DNA of 52,369 bases from Bacteroidota bacterium (GCA_018266435.1 JAFEAL010000007.1:37767-90135), one strand, 5' to 3'. Positions 1-8,842 are shown, counted from the stretch's first letter. Notes: generated by a model from the sequence alone, not told the origin. Made by a program: numbers and translations.

Positions 1-29
1 GCTGCTCTATCCAGTTGAGCTACGAGACC
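1..29 (-). tRNA. tRNA, 5' part only (probably Arg)
   Basis: Read on the minus strand this is the start of a tRNA: a 7-nt acceptor strand GGTCTCG, then TA, a D stem GCTC/GAGC closing an AACTGGATA loop, then the first bases of the anticodon stem. The anticodon lies beyond the window edge. The 5' half resembles bacterial tRNA-Arg, but this is a guess. It lies only 8 bases downstream of tRNA-Ser, so the two are probably cotranscribed and cut apart. Confidence 0.8.
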
Positions 30-37
30 AAAATATG

Positions 38-126
38 CGGAGAGGGGGGGATTTGAACCCCCGGTACACTTTGACATGTACGACAGTTTAGCAAACTGCT
101 GGTTTAAGCCACTCACCCACCTCTCC
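38..126 (-). tRNA. tRNA-Ser (anticodon GCU)
   Basis: Minus-strand type II tRNA of 89 nt. The acceptor GGAGAGG pairs with CCTCTCC and the discriminator base is G, as in serine tRNAs. The anticodon stem GCAGT/ACTGT closes the loop TTGCTAA, giving anticodon GCU, which reads AGC and AGU serine codons. A long variable arm follows, then a T arm with GGTTCAAATCC. The 3' CCA is not encoded, so it must be added by the tRNA nucleotidyltransferase. A TATATTTG box at 144-151 is the likely promoter for this and the next tRNA. Confidence 0.95.
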
Positions 127-143
127 TTTACAAAAACAGGCTG

Positions 144-151
144 CAAATATA
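144..151 (-). promoter_or_regulatory. -7 box (TATATTTG) for the tRNA pair
   Basis: Exact match on the minus strand to the Bacteroidota -7 consensus TAnnTTTG, 17 bases ahead of the tRNA-Ser 5' end. No good TTTG -33 element stands 17-21 bases further upstream, so the assignment rests on the -7 box and its position. Confidence 0.55.
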
Positions 152-261
152 GCCTTGATTTTTAAATATGAATGAAAAAATTTCAGTTCAAGCCGCTTTT
201 GCATTTATTTTCTCACTTAACCTATAATTTATTAAGCCCACCGCTTCTGCCTACCTTAAGG

Positions 262-561
262 TTACTTCACCGCATAAAAAATAACCATCGTTAAAAATAA
301 TCCGGCACCTAATGCCAGGCTTACAATACAACACAACCTGCCCATCCATACGTAGCCTATAAAAAAGGCTATAAGAGAAAGGATAAATAAAACGGGAATT
401 CCATACCAGGCCAATGGAAGTAAAAAATCCATCAGCTTCATCAGCATTTTTGATGTGACACTTTCTGGGTCAATCGTTCCGGGAGTTCCTAAAACACTTG
501 CCAACACAAGTATAAAACTGATAGCATGGAAAAACAGGTAGAGTAAATTTTTCGAAATCAT
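262..561 (-). CDS. Small integral membrane protein, unknown function
   Basis: A 99-residue protein I do not recognise. It is strongly hydrophobic, with about three membrane segments (roughly residues 5-24, 45-68 and 75-96) and short polar links. An MLMKLMDFL stretch between the first two may lie on the membrane surface. The ATG start is followed at once by MISKNLLYLFF, which would insert as a signal anchor. It lies 58 bases downstream of mutS2 on the same strand, so it could be the last gene of that unit, but nothing ties its role to DNA repair. Confidence 0.65.
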   Translation of the reverse strand: MISKNLLYLFFHAISFILVLASVLGTPGTIDPESVTSKMLMKLMDFLLPLAWYGIPVLFILSLIAFFIGYVWMGRLCCIVSLALGAGLFLTMVIFYAVK

Positions 562-619
562 AAATTAAGCATGTTACGTTCTCTTTTGTGCATCAAAAAA
601 AGCAAATTATGAATAGTGG

Positions 620-2977
620 TCATTTTAATATTACTACGGTAATCCCATCACCCCCACGTTCGATGCGCTCATCGGCAAATGAGGCTACCTCCTTTACACG
701 TTTGAGGTAATCTCGGATGACTTTGCGCAGCACGCCCTCGCCTTTGCCATGAAGTATTTTCAGCTCATGTTGGCTTAGTAAAATAGCATCATCTAAAAAA
801 CGCTCCAGTTCAGGCACTACATCTTCGGCCCGTTTGCCTCTCACATCCAATGTAGAACTAAAACTTAACTGCTTTGTCATCACATCCACTCCAAGCGATC
901 GGGCTTTGCTGACCGAGGCCGGCTCAGCCAAATCACTGCGCACCAACTGGTTTAATTTTACTGTGGTGCGCACAGTTCCAAACTCTACTACAGCCTGCCC
1001 CCCCTTAATGCTTACCAACCGTCCCGTTACCTCCTGCCCCATCAGGCGGACCTTGTCTCCTTCTTTTACTTTTTCAGCAACGACTTGTTGCTGCTCTACC
1101 GGCTTTACTTTATAGGCCAGTTGCTCAAGCCCGTGTCGTACTTTGCGTGTTTCTTTTTTTTCTGCTTTATTTTCGCGGATGTGGCGAATGGTTTTCTCAA
1201 TCTCGCGGTTGGTTTCTTTCAGTAAGGTTGCCGCTTCTTCTTTTGCCCGGTTTACAATCTCTTTTTTTCTTGCCTCGAGTTCGTGGTTCAGTTTACGGTA
1301 ACGTTCTGTTTCATTATTTAGTTGTCTTTCTTTTTCTAGCACTTCACGGTGCCTGCGTTCTGTTTTTTGTTTTTCTTCAGCCAAATTTTTCATCAAAGTT
1401 TCGAGGCCGGCCAGTTCTTTGCCTATGATTTCTTCTGCACGCTGAAGGGTAGCCTGAGGCAACCCTGTTTTTTTTGCAATTTCCAACGCGAACGAGCTTC
1501 CGGGTTTTCCGATTTCCAGCATAAACAACGGCTTTAACAGCGTGGTATCAAACTGCATTGCGGCATTTCGTATATCGGTACGGTTAGAAGCAAAAAGTTT
1601 CAAGTTATAATAGTGCGTGGTGGCTACACCCCACACTTTTTTTTGGAGAAGGGTAGTCAAAATTGCTTCGGCAATTCCTCCTCCAAAATTCGGGTCGGTG
1701 CCCGAACCCAGCTCATCCATCAGTACCAGTGAAGAACCATTGGCATGGGAAAGAAAAAAATTCATGTTATTCAGGTGAGAACTGTAGGTGCTTAAATCAT
1801 TGTCAATGGATTGCTGATCGCCAATGTCTAAAAAAATTGAATCAAAAACTCCCATTACTGATTGCTCGTACATCGGTACTAACAGTCCGCACTGCATCAT
1901 GTATTGCACCAGTCCAATGGTTTTGAGGCAAACCGATTTACCTCCGGCATTAGGGCCTGAGATCAGCAAAAAGCGTGACTCATCCTGAAGGTCTGCCGTT
2001 AGCGGCACCACTTCACGTTTTCCTTTTAATGTTAAATACAACAGCGGGTGATAGGCGTTGATCCAACTCAGTGCGGGCCTCTCAATCAATTGTGGTTTTA
2101 TTGCTTCTAATTCGAGGGCAAGTTTTGCTTTGGCTCGATTCAAATCCAATGTGCCCAGAAAATGACAACCCCACTCAAGTTCGTTCAGGTTTTTCCTCAA
2201 TGAGTCCGTAAGGTTTTTCAAAATTTTAATTACTTCCCTTCGCTCTTCGTGCAATAAATCTCTGATTTCATTATTAGCCTCCAGCGATTCAGCCGGTTCA
2301 ATAAAAACAGTTTGACCGGTTGACGATTCGTCTGCAATGAATCCTTTCAGTTTTCGCTTATGCTCCGCAGCCACGGGAATTACTACCCGGCCATCTCGCA
2401 CGGTTAGCGTTGCTCCTTCAGGCACCCATCCCTGACTAACCGATTCGCGAAAGAGGTGGTCGGTCAACTTACGCACGCGTTCCTGTTCATGGCGAAGCCT
2501 TTTGCGTACTTGAGCTAACTCAGCACTGGCCTGGTCTTTTATTTTTCCTTGATCATTGAATTTATCTTGCAATAAAGATGTAAGAGAAGCCGGCAATTGT
2601 ACCAACCCGGTCAATTCAAACAGTGAAGGGTATTCTTCTTTATGCTTTGTTAAAAAAGTTTTGGCCGTTGAAATCACTTGCAGGGTTTGAATGACTTCCT
2701 GAAAGTTTTCTTCTTCCAAAAAACTACCTTCGATGCGGATCGACTCAAAATAAACAGTCAAATCAAAATAAGCGGTCAATGGAAACTCTAATCCTTGTTG
2801 AAAAATTGCTACGCATGCTTCGGCCCTGTTTAACAATTGTTGAATAACTGCAAGGTTTGCCTCAAACCGTATGCTTGCTGTTTCGCGCTCACCCGGTTTT
2901 CCCAAACAGTGGTTGGTCAATGCTGCGCGCAGGTGATCAAACCCAAGTTTAGCTTCCAGTTCGTGCGGGTAAATCAT
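620..2977 (-). CDS. mutS2: MutS2-family ATPase/endonuclease
   Basis: A 785-residue protein with the full MutS2 layout: core/lever helices up to about residue 300, then the ATPase with Walker A GPNAGGKS (near 340) and Walker B LVLMDELGSGTDP (near 420). A long charged coiled coil follows (about 515-620), then a KOW-like patch, then a C-terminal Smr domain (last ~75 residues) with LDVRG and HGKGEG. The mismatch-binding domain I of true MutS is absent. Family members suppress homologous recombination or, in Bacillus, split collided ribosomes; sequence alone does not say which applies here. Length matches the family (about 780-790). The ATG start gives the usual beginning with a domain that opens HELEAKLGFD. 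The DUF4296 lipoprotein gene ends 12 bases upstream on the same strand, so the two may be cotranscribed. Confidence 0.97.
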   Translation of the reverse strand: MIYPHELEAKLGFDHLRAALTNHCLGKPGERETASIRFEANLAVIQQLLNRAEACVAIFQQGLEFPLTAYFDLTVYFESIRIEGSFLEEENFQEVIQTLQVISTAKTFLTKHKEEYPSLFELTGLVQLPASLTSLLQDKFNDQGKIKDQASAELAQVRKRLRHEQERVRKLTDHLFRESVSQGWVPEGATLTVRDGRVVIPVAAEHKRKLKGFIADESSTGQTVFIEPAESLEANNEIRDLLHEERREVIKILKNLTDSLRKNLNELEWGCHFLGTLDLNRAKAKLALELEAIKPQLIERPALSWINAYHPLLYLTLKGKREVVPLTADLQDESRFLLISGPNAGGKSVCLKTIGLVQYMMQCGLLVPMYEQSVMGVFDSIFLDIGDQQSIDNDLSTYSSHLNNMNFFLSHANGSSLVLMDELGSGTDPNFGGGIAEAILTTLLQKKVWGVATTHYYNLKLFASNRTDIRNAAMQFDTTLLKPLFMLEIGKPGSSFALEIAKKTGLPQATLQRAEEIIGKELAGLETLMKNLAEEKQKTERRHREVLEKERQLNNETERYRKLNHELEARKKEIVNRAKEEAATLLKETNREIEKTIRHIRENKAEKKETRKVRHGLEQLAYKVKPVEQQQVVAEKVKEGDKVRLMGQEVTGRLVSIKGGQAVVEFGTVRTTVKLNQLVRSDLAEPASVSKARSLGVDVMTKQLSFSSTLDVRGKRAEDVVPELERFLDDAILLSQHELKILHGKGEGVLRKVIRDYLKRVKEVASFADERIERGGDGITVVILK

Positions 2978-2989
2978 CTACTTAATAAA

Positions 2990-3364
2990 TTATTTAGGCT
3001 GCTTGGCCGGTTTGGCCGATCCACCCTTATTTAACTGAAAGTATTTCTGTTCGCGCAGTGTTAGGGTATCAATTACCCGGTCATACACTTCTTCAAATTC
3101 TTTTGGGTGGGCATAGTAATAGGTGTATGTATTTTTCAACACAGAATCAGAAACACCACGGGTAGTCAAAACCTTTTGTTCATGGGGTAGGTAAAATTTT
3201 ATAAGTGAGTCATGGTTCATCGGCAGAGACTGAACCCTGGCTTCGGCCAGGTAGATATCCACAAGCAAGGCAGAAAATTGTTCCTTCGTCAGCACTTGAC
3301 GGGGGGGCTCTTTCTTCTGGCATGAAATAAGAATGATCAGAAAAAGTATCAATAAATTTTTCAT
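2990..3364 (-). CDS. DUF4296-type lipoprotein
   Basis: About 124 residues. I take the ATG at 3364 rather than one four codons upstream, because it gives a compact lipoprotein signal: MKNLL, a run of I/L residues, then the lipobox ILISC with Cys15 as the lipidated residue. The mature part is polar and helical (KEQFSALLVDIYLAEARVQ, a later YYYAHPKEFEEVYDRVIDTL). This pattern fits DUF4296, a family of unknown function found in Bacteroidota, with secretion to the periplasmic face of a membrane. It ends in a Lys/Pro-rich tail. It is divergent from the DUF58 operon, with its start about 110 bases from that operon's start. Confidence 0.85.
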   Translation of the reverse strand: MKNLLILFLIILISCQKKEPPRQVLTKEQFSALLVDIYLAEARVQSLPMNHDSLIKFYLPHEQKVLTTRGVSDSVLKNTYTYYYAHPKEFEEVYDRVIDTLTLREQKYFQLNKGGSAKPAKQPK

Positions 3365-3434
3365 AGTCAATAGCAAGGCAAAGTTAACCTTGATAAGTCA
3401 TTATCAAATATTTTACCAAGTGATTACGAATGGT

Positions 3435-3465
3435 TTTGTAACAAGCCCTCCTGGTAGTATTTTTG
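3435..3465 (+). promoter_or_regulatory. Promoter of the DUF58/VWA operon
   Basis: TTTG at 3435-3438, exactly 19 bases, then TATTTTTG at 3458-3465. This is a textbook Bacteroidota -33/-7 pair. Transcription should start a few bases after 3465, leaving a leader of only a few nucleotides before the ATG at 3475. The -7 box covers the TTG that would give a longer DUF58 protein, which argues against that start. Confidence 0.8.
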
Positions 3466-3474
3466 GCAGCGAAA

Positions 3475-4353
3475 ATGAAAGAGCTACTCAAAAGACTCAG
3501 GCGCTACGAAATACAGATACGCAAGGCAGTAACCAGCCAGATGCAGGGCGATTTCCGCTCGCTATTCAAGGGATCGGGCCTGGAATTTGATGATGTGCGC
3601 CCTTACCAGTATGGCGATGATGTGCGCACCATTGACTGGAAAGTATCAGCCAAAGGGCATGGCACGTTTGTAAAAACATTTAAGGAAGAAAAAGAACAAA
3701 CTATTTTTTTTATTCTGGATGTAAGCGCCTCGCAAGAGATTGGAAGCGAAGGAAGAAACAAGCTTGATATAGCCAAAGAAGTATGTGGTGTGCTGGCTCT
3801 TTCGGGCGCAAAAGAATCAAGCCAGTTGGGGCTCATTTGTTTTTCTGACGTGCGCGAAAAGGCTATCAAGCCTAAAAAAGGAATGGCGCAGGCATACGAA
3901 ATTCTCCATAGCATAGTAAACTTAAAACCACAGTCGCTAAAAACTAATTTAAGTAAAGCCATTGCCTTTGCTTTGAATTTTATCAAGCGCAGGAGTGTCA
4001 TTGTCATGATTTCTGATTTTATAGATGAAAATTATTTTCATGGATTAAAATCTTTAGCCCGGAAACATGATCTGGTGATTATCCGTATTACCGACAAACG
4101 CGAAACCGGATTACCCAAGCTTGGCATCATTCCCGTGATTGATAAAGAATCAAAAAAAACAATTTGGGTAAACACTTCCTTTGGCGGATTTCGGGAGAAA
4201 ATTGCTTCGCACGCCACCTTGCGCCAGCAAGAGCTAGCTGATTTTAGTCGCAAGCACCAGATCAATTTTATTTCGATTGATACCGGTGAAGATTATGTTC
4301 CGAAGTTGCTGAAACTGTTTAAAGTGAGAAACAAAACATTTAAGGCTGCGTGA
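3475..4353 (+). CDS. DUF58 domain protein
   Basis: A 292-residue soluble protein. The DUF58 signature FDDVRPYQYGDDVRTIDW lies at residues 38-55. It is followed by a VWA-like fold with DVSAS at 82-86, a possible metal-ion-dependent adhesion site. DUF58 proteins normally sit beside a MoxR AAA+ ATPase and VWA proteins, and are thought to act with them as chaperones or assembly factors at the membrane. Here it is the first gene of a three-gene operon: its TGA overlaps the GTG of the next gene. I chose ATG 3475 because the earlier in-frame TTG (3463) lies inside the promoter. No moxR is next to it. Confidence 0.92.
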   Translation: MKELLKRLRRYEIQIRKAVTSQMQGDFRSLFKGSGLEFDDVRPYQYGDDVRTIDWKVSAKGHGTFVKTFKEEKEQTIFFILDVSASQEIGSEGRNKLDIAKEVCGVLALSGAKESSQLGLICFSDVREKAIKPKKGMAQAYEILHSIVNLKPQSLKTNLSKAIAFALNFIKRRSVIVMISDFIDENYFHGLKSLARKHDLVIIRITDKRETGLPKLGIIPVIDKESKKTIWVNTSFGGFREKIASHATLRQQELADFSRKHQINFISIDTGEDYVPKLLKLFKVRNKTFKAA

Positions 4354-5297
4354 GAACGGAACGTATAGGGGGCAAGCTGCCCATCATCAATAATTGGATA
4401 TCATTCGTCTGGTATTTTACACTCGCCATTTTGAGTTTCATTTCAGCAGAAGCCCAGGACATAAAAGTCTTTGGCAAATTCAGCAGCGATTCAATTAAGA
4501 TCGGGGCGCCCGTTGAGTTTTACCTGTCGGCCCATCATCCACAAAACACCACCGTACTTTTTCCTGACTCAGGTTTTTCATACATCCCATTTGAGTTTCA
4601 GAAAAAAAAGTTTTTCGCTACCCAGACCAAAAACGGAATCAGCAAAGACAGCGCAGTATATTTTTTAACTTCTTATGAAATAGACAGTGTGCAAAAACTA
4701 AAACTTCCTGTTTTTGTTATTGAAGGCAAAGACAGCACTCCTGTTTTTTCAACCACCGGCACCGTTTACTTGCACCACCTGGTTAAATCCATTCCTGATT
4801 CAGTTCCGGCCAACCAACTGCCCTTAAAAGCAAATACTCAATACCTGAATGTAAAATGGCAATTGAACTACTTCTTGTTCGCTATTTCCGGTGGTGTACT
4901 AGCTATTACTTTGGTGATGGTTTGGGTATTTTTTGGCAAGCGAATAAAAAAATATTTTAAACTTAAACGTTTGACTAAAGGCTACAAAGCTTTTCTTCTT
5001 CAGTATGAAAAATCAGTGGATAAGTTGCAGCAGGATTTTTCTACACAGCAAGCCGAAGGAAGCCTGGTGATCTGGAAAAAATATTTAGAGTCACTGGTGA
5101 ACAAGCCCTATACCAAGTTTACTTCAAAAGAAATCAGGATACTGGAAGGCGATGAGAACCTGGGGCAATCTCTCAGCGCAATTGACCGGATCATTTATGG
5201 AGGAGTGCACGAAAACTTCCGGGCTCCATTTGATTCACTGAAAGATTACGTTCACACTCAGTACGAAAAAAAGAAAGCAGAAGTGGCTCATGGATAA
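4350..5297 (+). CDS. Secreted/membrane-anchored protein in the DUF58-VWA operon (BatD-like position)
   Basis: A 315-residue protein starting at a GTG that overlaps the previous stop. A signal-like segment (about residues 15-36, ending SAEAQ) leads a beta-rich periplasmic part (about 37-160). One membrane helix follows (about 172-195, FAISGGVLAITLVMVWVFF), then a basic, helical cytoplasmic tail with RIKKYFKLKRL. In Bat-type operons this slot holds BatD-like or DUF4381-like proteins with the same single-helix build, so I infer a partner of the neighbouring VWA protein. I cannot name the family with certainty. It overlaps the next gene by 8 bases, which suggests translational coupling. Confidence 0.75.
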   Translation: MRTERIGGKLPIINNWISFVWYFTLAILSFISAEAQDIKVFGKFSSDSIKIGAPVEFYLSAHHPQNTTVLFPDSGFSYIPFEFQKKKFFATQTKNGISKDSAVYFLTSYEIDSVQKLKLPVFVIEGKDSTPVFSTTGTVYLHHLVKSIPDSVPANQLPLKANTQYLNVKWQLNYFLFAISGGVLAITLVMVWVFFGKRIKKYFKLKRLTKGYKAFLLQYEKSVDKLQQDFSTQQAEGSLVIWKKYLESLVNKPYTKFTSKEIRILEGDENLGQSLSAIDRIIYGGVHENFRAPFDSLKDYVHTQYEKKKAEVAHG

Positions 5298-6333
5298 GCT
5301 GAACTCACCCTGGTATTCGATGGATTGGTTTTCACCATCTACATTCTCTTCACTCACGTGGGAAAACAAACTTTTTCTTTACCTTATTCCGGTCGTGCCC
5401 TTATTGTTCATTGCCCGGTGGGCTATTCGCTATTTCATCAACCAAAAGCTTCCGGTTGCACTAATCAAAAGTGACCTGAAAAAATCATCGTGGCAGATTT
5501 TGCGGTTCATACCCGAGTTGGCACTGATGCTGGTCGGTGTGCTTATCCTAATGGCGCTAGCCCGTCCACAGCGTACCAATGAAAAAGTAGAACAATGGAC
5601 GGAGGGAATTGACATCATGATCGCGTTGGATATTTCACAATCCATGCAGATTGAAGACTTTGAACCCAACCGGCTGCAGGCTGCAAAAAAAGTAGCGCAC
5701 GATTTTATCAAAGGAAGAATGCAAGACCGAATAGGCCTGGTTGTTTTTTCAGGCGATGCCTTTTCACTGGCTCCCCTCACCACCGATTACAACCTGCTCT
5801 ACTCCTACCTTAACGACATTAGTTTTGATATGATTGAATCGCGTGGTACCGCCATTGGCAGCGCCCTTGCCGTAGTAACCAACCGCATGCGCGAGTCAGA
5901 ATCAAAATCAAAAGTATGCATCCTCATCAGCGATGGTGACAATACTGCGGGAAATATTGACCCAATTACAGCTGCCGAACTTGCCGCTGCCTATAACATC
6001 AAAATTTATACAATCATTGTAGGCAAAGAAGGCTTAGTGCCCTTTGGTAAAGATTTTTTTGGGCGACCGCAAATGGTAGAAAATACCATAGACGAAACCA
6101 CCATGCGCAAAATTGCCAACATCGGGGCAGGTGAGTTTTTCAGGGTGGCTGACAATGAGGCTCTTCAAAGCGTTTTTCAGCGAATTGACAAATACGAAAA
6201 AGCCGAAATCAAAGAAAGCCGATTTAAAGACACTTCTGATTTTTACTACATTTATCTGCAATGGGCCATGGTTTTCTTTTTACTCTGGCTTGCCACCAAG
6301 TCAAGTTTTATGGTCAACGTACTGCAGGATTGA
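5290..6333 (+). CDS. VWA-domain membrane protein (BatA-like)
   Basis: A 347-residue protein with two N-terminal membrane helices (about 28-46 and 72-92), a VWA domain, and a C-terminal helix (about 318-338). This is the BatA/BatB build. The metal site is intact: DISQS at residues 114-118, a TAIGSA threonine further on, and a LISDGDNTAGN strand end. BatA-type proteins anchor DUF58/MoxR systems to the inner membrane with the VWA domain outside. In other Bacteroidota a batB-batE run follows; here the operon ends and an unrelated dehydrogenase with its own promoter comes next. Confidence 0.92.
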   Translation: MDKLNSPWYSMDWFSPSTFSSLTWENKLFLYLIPVVPLLFIARWAIRYFINQKLPVALIKSDLKKSSWQILRFIPELALMLVGVLILMALARPQRTNEKVEQWTEGIDIMIALDISQSMQIEDFEPNRLQAAKKVAHDFIKGRMQDRIGLVVFSGDAFSLAPLTTDYNLLYSYLNDISFDMIESRGTAIGSALAVVTNRMRESESKSKVCILISDGDNTAGNIDPITAAELAAAYNIKIYTIIVGKEGLVPFGKDFFGRPQMVENTIDETTMRKIANIGAGEFFRVADNEALQSVFQRIDKYEKAEIKESRFKDTSDFYYIYLQWAMVFFLLWLATKSSFMVNVLQD

Positions 6334-6359
6334 TCCTGCCAGATAACCGCAGTAAAAGA

Positions 6360-6390
6360 TTTGCTCTTCCTTCTTTGTTGCGTAAATTTG
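6360..6390 (+). promoter_or_regulatory. Promoter of gcdH
   Basis: TTTG at 6360-6363, 19 bases, TAAATTTG at 6383-6390, with the gcdH ATG 25 bases further on. Both boxes match the Bacteroidota consensus exactly, with the same spacing as the DUF58 operon promoter. Confidence 0.8.
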
Positions 6391-6415
6391 AATTTTTATA
6401 AACAACCTCAACACT

Positions 6416-7633
6416 ATGGCTGACTTGACTACGGAAACAAAAGCAAAAAAATCACTGAAGCAAGACCGCTACGAAGCACCCGATTTTTATGTGATTGATG
6501 ACTTGCTTACTGAAGAGCACAAACTCATCCGCAGTTCCATCCGTGAATTTGTAAAAAAAGAAATTTCGCCCTACATCGAAGACTGGGCACAGCGAGCACA
6601 TTTTCCTTACGAAATTGTAAGAAAATTTGGTGAGATCGGGGCATTCGGCCCCACTGTACCTCAACAATATGGTGGTGGTGGCCTCGATTATATTTCCTAT
6701 GGAATTTTGATGCAAGAGATTGAGCGAGGCGACTCAGGCATGCGCTCAACTGCATCGGTGCAAGGATCGCTGGTAATGTACCCGATCTATAAATTCGGAA
6801 GTGAAGCGCAGCGAAAAAAATATTTACCCAAGCTAGCCAGTGGCGAGTGGCTGGGTTGTTTCGGATTGACCGAACCTGATCACGGATCCAATCCTTCGGG
6901 CATGGTTACCCACTTTAAAGACATGGGCGACCATTATTTACTGAATGGAGCCAAAATGTGGATATCCAACTCACCGAAAGCTGATGTAGCCGTGGTGTGG
7001 GCGAAGAACGAAAATGGAAGAATTCATGGGCTAATTGTGGAGCGTGGAATGCCCGGTTTCACTACTCCGGAAACCCACGGCAAGTGGAGTTTACGCGCCA
7101 GTACCACAGGCGAATTGGTCTTCCACGATGTAAAAGTTCCTAAAGAAAATTTATTACCCGGCAAAAACGGGTTGGGCGCACCCATGATGTGCTTGGATTC
7201 TGCCCGCTACGGAATTGCATGGGGTGCTATAGGCGCAGCCATGGATTGCTATGATTCTGCCCGGAGATACGCAGCCGAGCGCATTCAATTCGGCAAACCG
7301 ATTGCCTCCTTTCAACTCGTGCAGAAAAAACTAGCTGAGATGCTTACTGAAATAACCAAAGCCCAGTTACTCAACTGGCGCCTGGGAATACTGATGAACG
7401 AAGGCAAAGCCTCTACGGCTCAAATTTCATTGGCTAAGAGAAACAATGTTCACATAGCCTTAGAAATTGCCCGCCAAGCACGGCAAATACACGGAGGCAT
7501 GGGCATCACAGGTGAGTACCCGATCATGCGCCACATGATGAACCTGGAAAGTGTGATCACCTACGAAGGCACACACGACATACACCTGCTGATTTTAGGA
7601 AATACCATTACTGGGATACCCGCCTTTGTTTGA
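6416..7633 (+). CDS. gcdH: Acyl-CoA dehydrogenase, glutaryl-CoA dehydrogenase type
   Basis: A 405-residue flavoprotein. It has FGLTEPDHGSNPSGM (FAD/substrate region), the AERIQFGKPIASFQ stretch, and the C-terminal QARQIHGGMGITGEYP. Near the end is TYEGTHDIH with the expected catalytic base Glu384, where glutaryl-CoA dehydrogenases have it. These enzymes oxidise and decarboxylate glutaryl-CoA to crotonyl-CoA in lysine and tryptophan breakdown. The closeness to GcdH is clear from the ARYGIAWGAIGAA region, but exact substrate choice is inferred. It is a single gene, convergent with the DUF1573 gene 8 bases away. Confidence 0.9.
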   Translation: MADLTTETKAKKSLKQDRYEAPDFYVIDDLLTEEHKLIRSSIREFVKKEISPYIEDWAQRAHFPYEIVRKFGEIGAFGPTVPQQYGGGGLDYISYGILMQEIERGDSGMRSTASVQGSLVMYPIYKFGSEAQRKKYLPKLASGEWLGCFGLTEPDHGSNPSGMVTHFKDMGDHYLLNGAKMWISNSPKADVAVVWAKNENGRIHGLIVERGMPGFTTPETHGKWSLRASTTGELVFHDVKVPKENLLPGKNGLGAPMMCLDSARYGIAWGAIGAAMDCYDSARRYAAERIQFGKPIASFQLVQKKLAEMLTEITKAQLLNWRLGILMNEGKASTAQISLAKRNNVHIALEIARQARQIHGGMGITGEYPIMRHMMNLESVITYEGTHDIHLLILGNTITGIPAFV

Positions 7634-7641
7634 TCGGTTGA

Positions 7642-8733
7642 CTAAAACACACCAGCCGAAAGCGTGATTCGCTGAACGGGGTTTTTCGGGTCTGTCGAGT
7701 AAATGGTAACCGATTTATTTTGCGGGCCTACCCTACCCTCGGTTTTCAGTTTTAATTTTATGGAAGTCTCCTGGCCGGGCTTCAACACACGCAAGCCGGG
7801 CGTTACCTCCAAACACGAGCAGTTGCTTTGCGCATGACGAATAATTAATTCATTTTTTCCGGTATTGGTTAGCTTTATTTCACGCTCTAAAATTGTTCCA
7901 GCCTTTACATTACCAAATTTTACCACATTGACAGACAACGACAATACGGGTACACTGGCCAGTTCAGCCTCTGATAGTTTAGGAAAATATTCTTCTACGG
8001 TAGCATAAACAGAAAATGTTTTTTGCGGCATCTGCTTGTCGTCTGTATTTACATCTACACTTTCAGACACAAAACCGTATTGTCCCTTGGCTTTTGCATC
8101 AAATAAAATTTTTAGTTCAGCTGTGGAATGTGGCGCAACCCACTTAGGCAGGTGCATTTTAAGATAGCGAGGCCCTACAAATCCTGTAAAATGAATGGTG
8201 TCTTGTGAAGAGTTATAGAACATAAATGAAATAGCCTCCGGGTCGCGGTTAATGAAAACTTTTTCCAGGTTAAAAGAATTTGCCTTGAATTTTAAACTTC
8301 CGCGTTCTGCAGTAAACGATGCCGGATCTTTTTCTGAGACTGTGTTTACCACATTGCCTTTGATATGAAGTAAAACCGGTGTAGCGTCCCAATCGGTAGT
8401 TACCGTCAGTGTTTTATCAAAGTACCCCGGCCTGCCGCGCGGGTCAAAACTTGCTTTCACAAAACCAGTCTGCCCGGCCGGTATCGGATCTTTTGTCCAG
8501 CCTGGAGTGGTGCAGCCGCACGAGGCCTGCACAGTAATGATCTTAATGGGTCGTGTACTTTTGTTGGTCAGCACAAACTCAAAAACTGCCGCACCGCTTT
8601 CTTCGCGTACAGTGCCAAAGTCATGCACCTTTTCATTAAAAACCAAAGGTTCAGTAAGTTGAGAAAACGAATGGTGGAATAGCAGCGTAAAAACTGCGGG
8701 CAACACATATCGGGTCATCATCAAATTCAGCAT
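7642..8733 (-). CDS. Secreted DUF1573 protein with two to three Ig-like repeats
   Basis: A 363-residue exported protein with a signal peptide ending near FSQ (residue 25). Repeat 1 (about 30-125) is a classic DUF1573 domain with the ASCGCTTP motif. The last repeat (about 265-363) has SNCSC in the same place. The middle part has the same beta-sandwich spacing but no Cys pair. DUF1573 domains resemble the ASPM-SPD-2-Hydin fold and are abundant in Bacteroidota envelopes; their role is not known. A TACATTTG box at 8769-8776 on this strand is the likely promoter. It is divergent from trpS. Confidence 0.9.
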   Translation of the reverse strand: MLNLMMTRYVLPAVFTLLFHHSFSQLTEPLVFNEKVHDFGTVREESGAAVFEFVLTNKSTRPIKIITVQASCGCTTPGWTKDPIPAGQTGFVKASFDPRGRPGYFDKTLTVTTDWDATPVLLHIKGNVVNTVSEKDPASFTAERGSLKFKANSFNLEKVFINRDPEAISFMFYNSSQDTIHFTGFVGPRYLKMHLPKWVAPHSTAELKILFDAKAKGQYGFVSESVDVNTDDKQMPQKTFSVYATVEEYFPKLSEAELASVPVLSLSVNVVKFGNVKAGTILEREIKLTNTGKNELIIRHAQSNCSCLEVTPGLRVLKPGQETSIKLKLKTEGRVGPQNKSVTIYSTDPKNPVQRITLSAGVF

Positions 8734-8768
8734 TTAAAATTCAAGGTTCAACTACTCAATACAATTCA

Positions 8769-8776
8769 CAAATGTA
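8769..8776 (-). promoter_or_regulatory. -7 box (TACATTTG) for the DUF1573 gene
   Basis: Exact TAnnTTTG match on the minus strand, about 36 bases upstream of the DUF1573 start codon. The -33 region is weak (a TTTC rather than TTTG). Confidence 0.5.
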
Positions 8777-8842
8777 AAATCATAAATCGAAAGTTTGTCA
8801 CTTCAATTTTGAATGTTCATTTTTGAATTTTTAATAATCAAA

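Noticed and set aside
1..126. tRNA cluster as a phage or island attachment site
   Set aside because: No integrase, direct repeat or composition change is seen next to the tRNAs within the window.
3463..3474. TTG start extending the DUF58 protein by four residues
   Set aside because: The codon lies within the -7 box of a perfect promoter, so it is probably not in the mRNA; ATG 3475 gives the family-typical N terminus.
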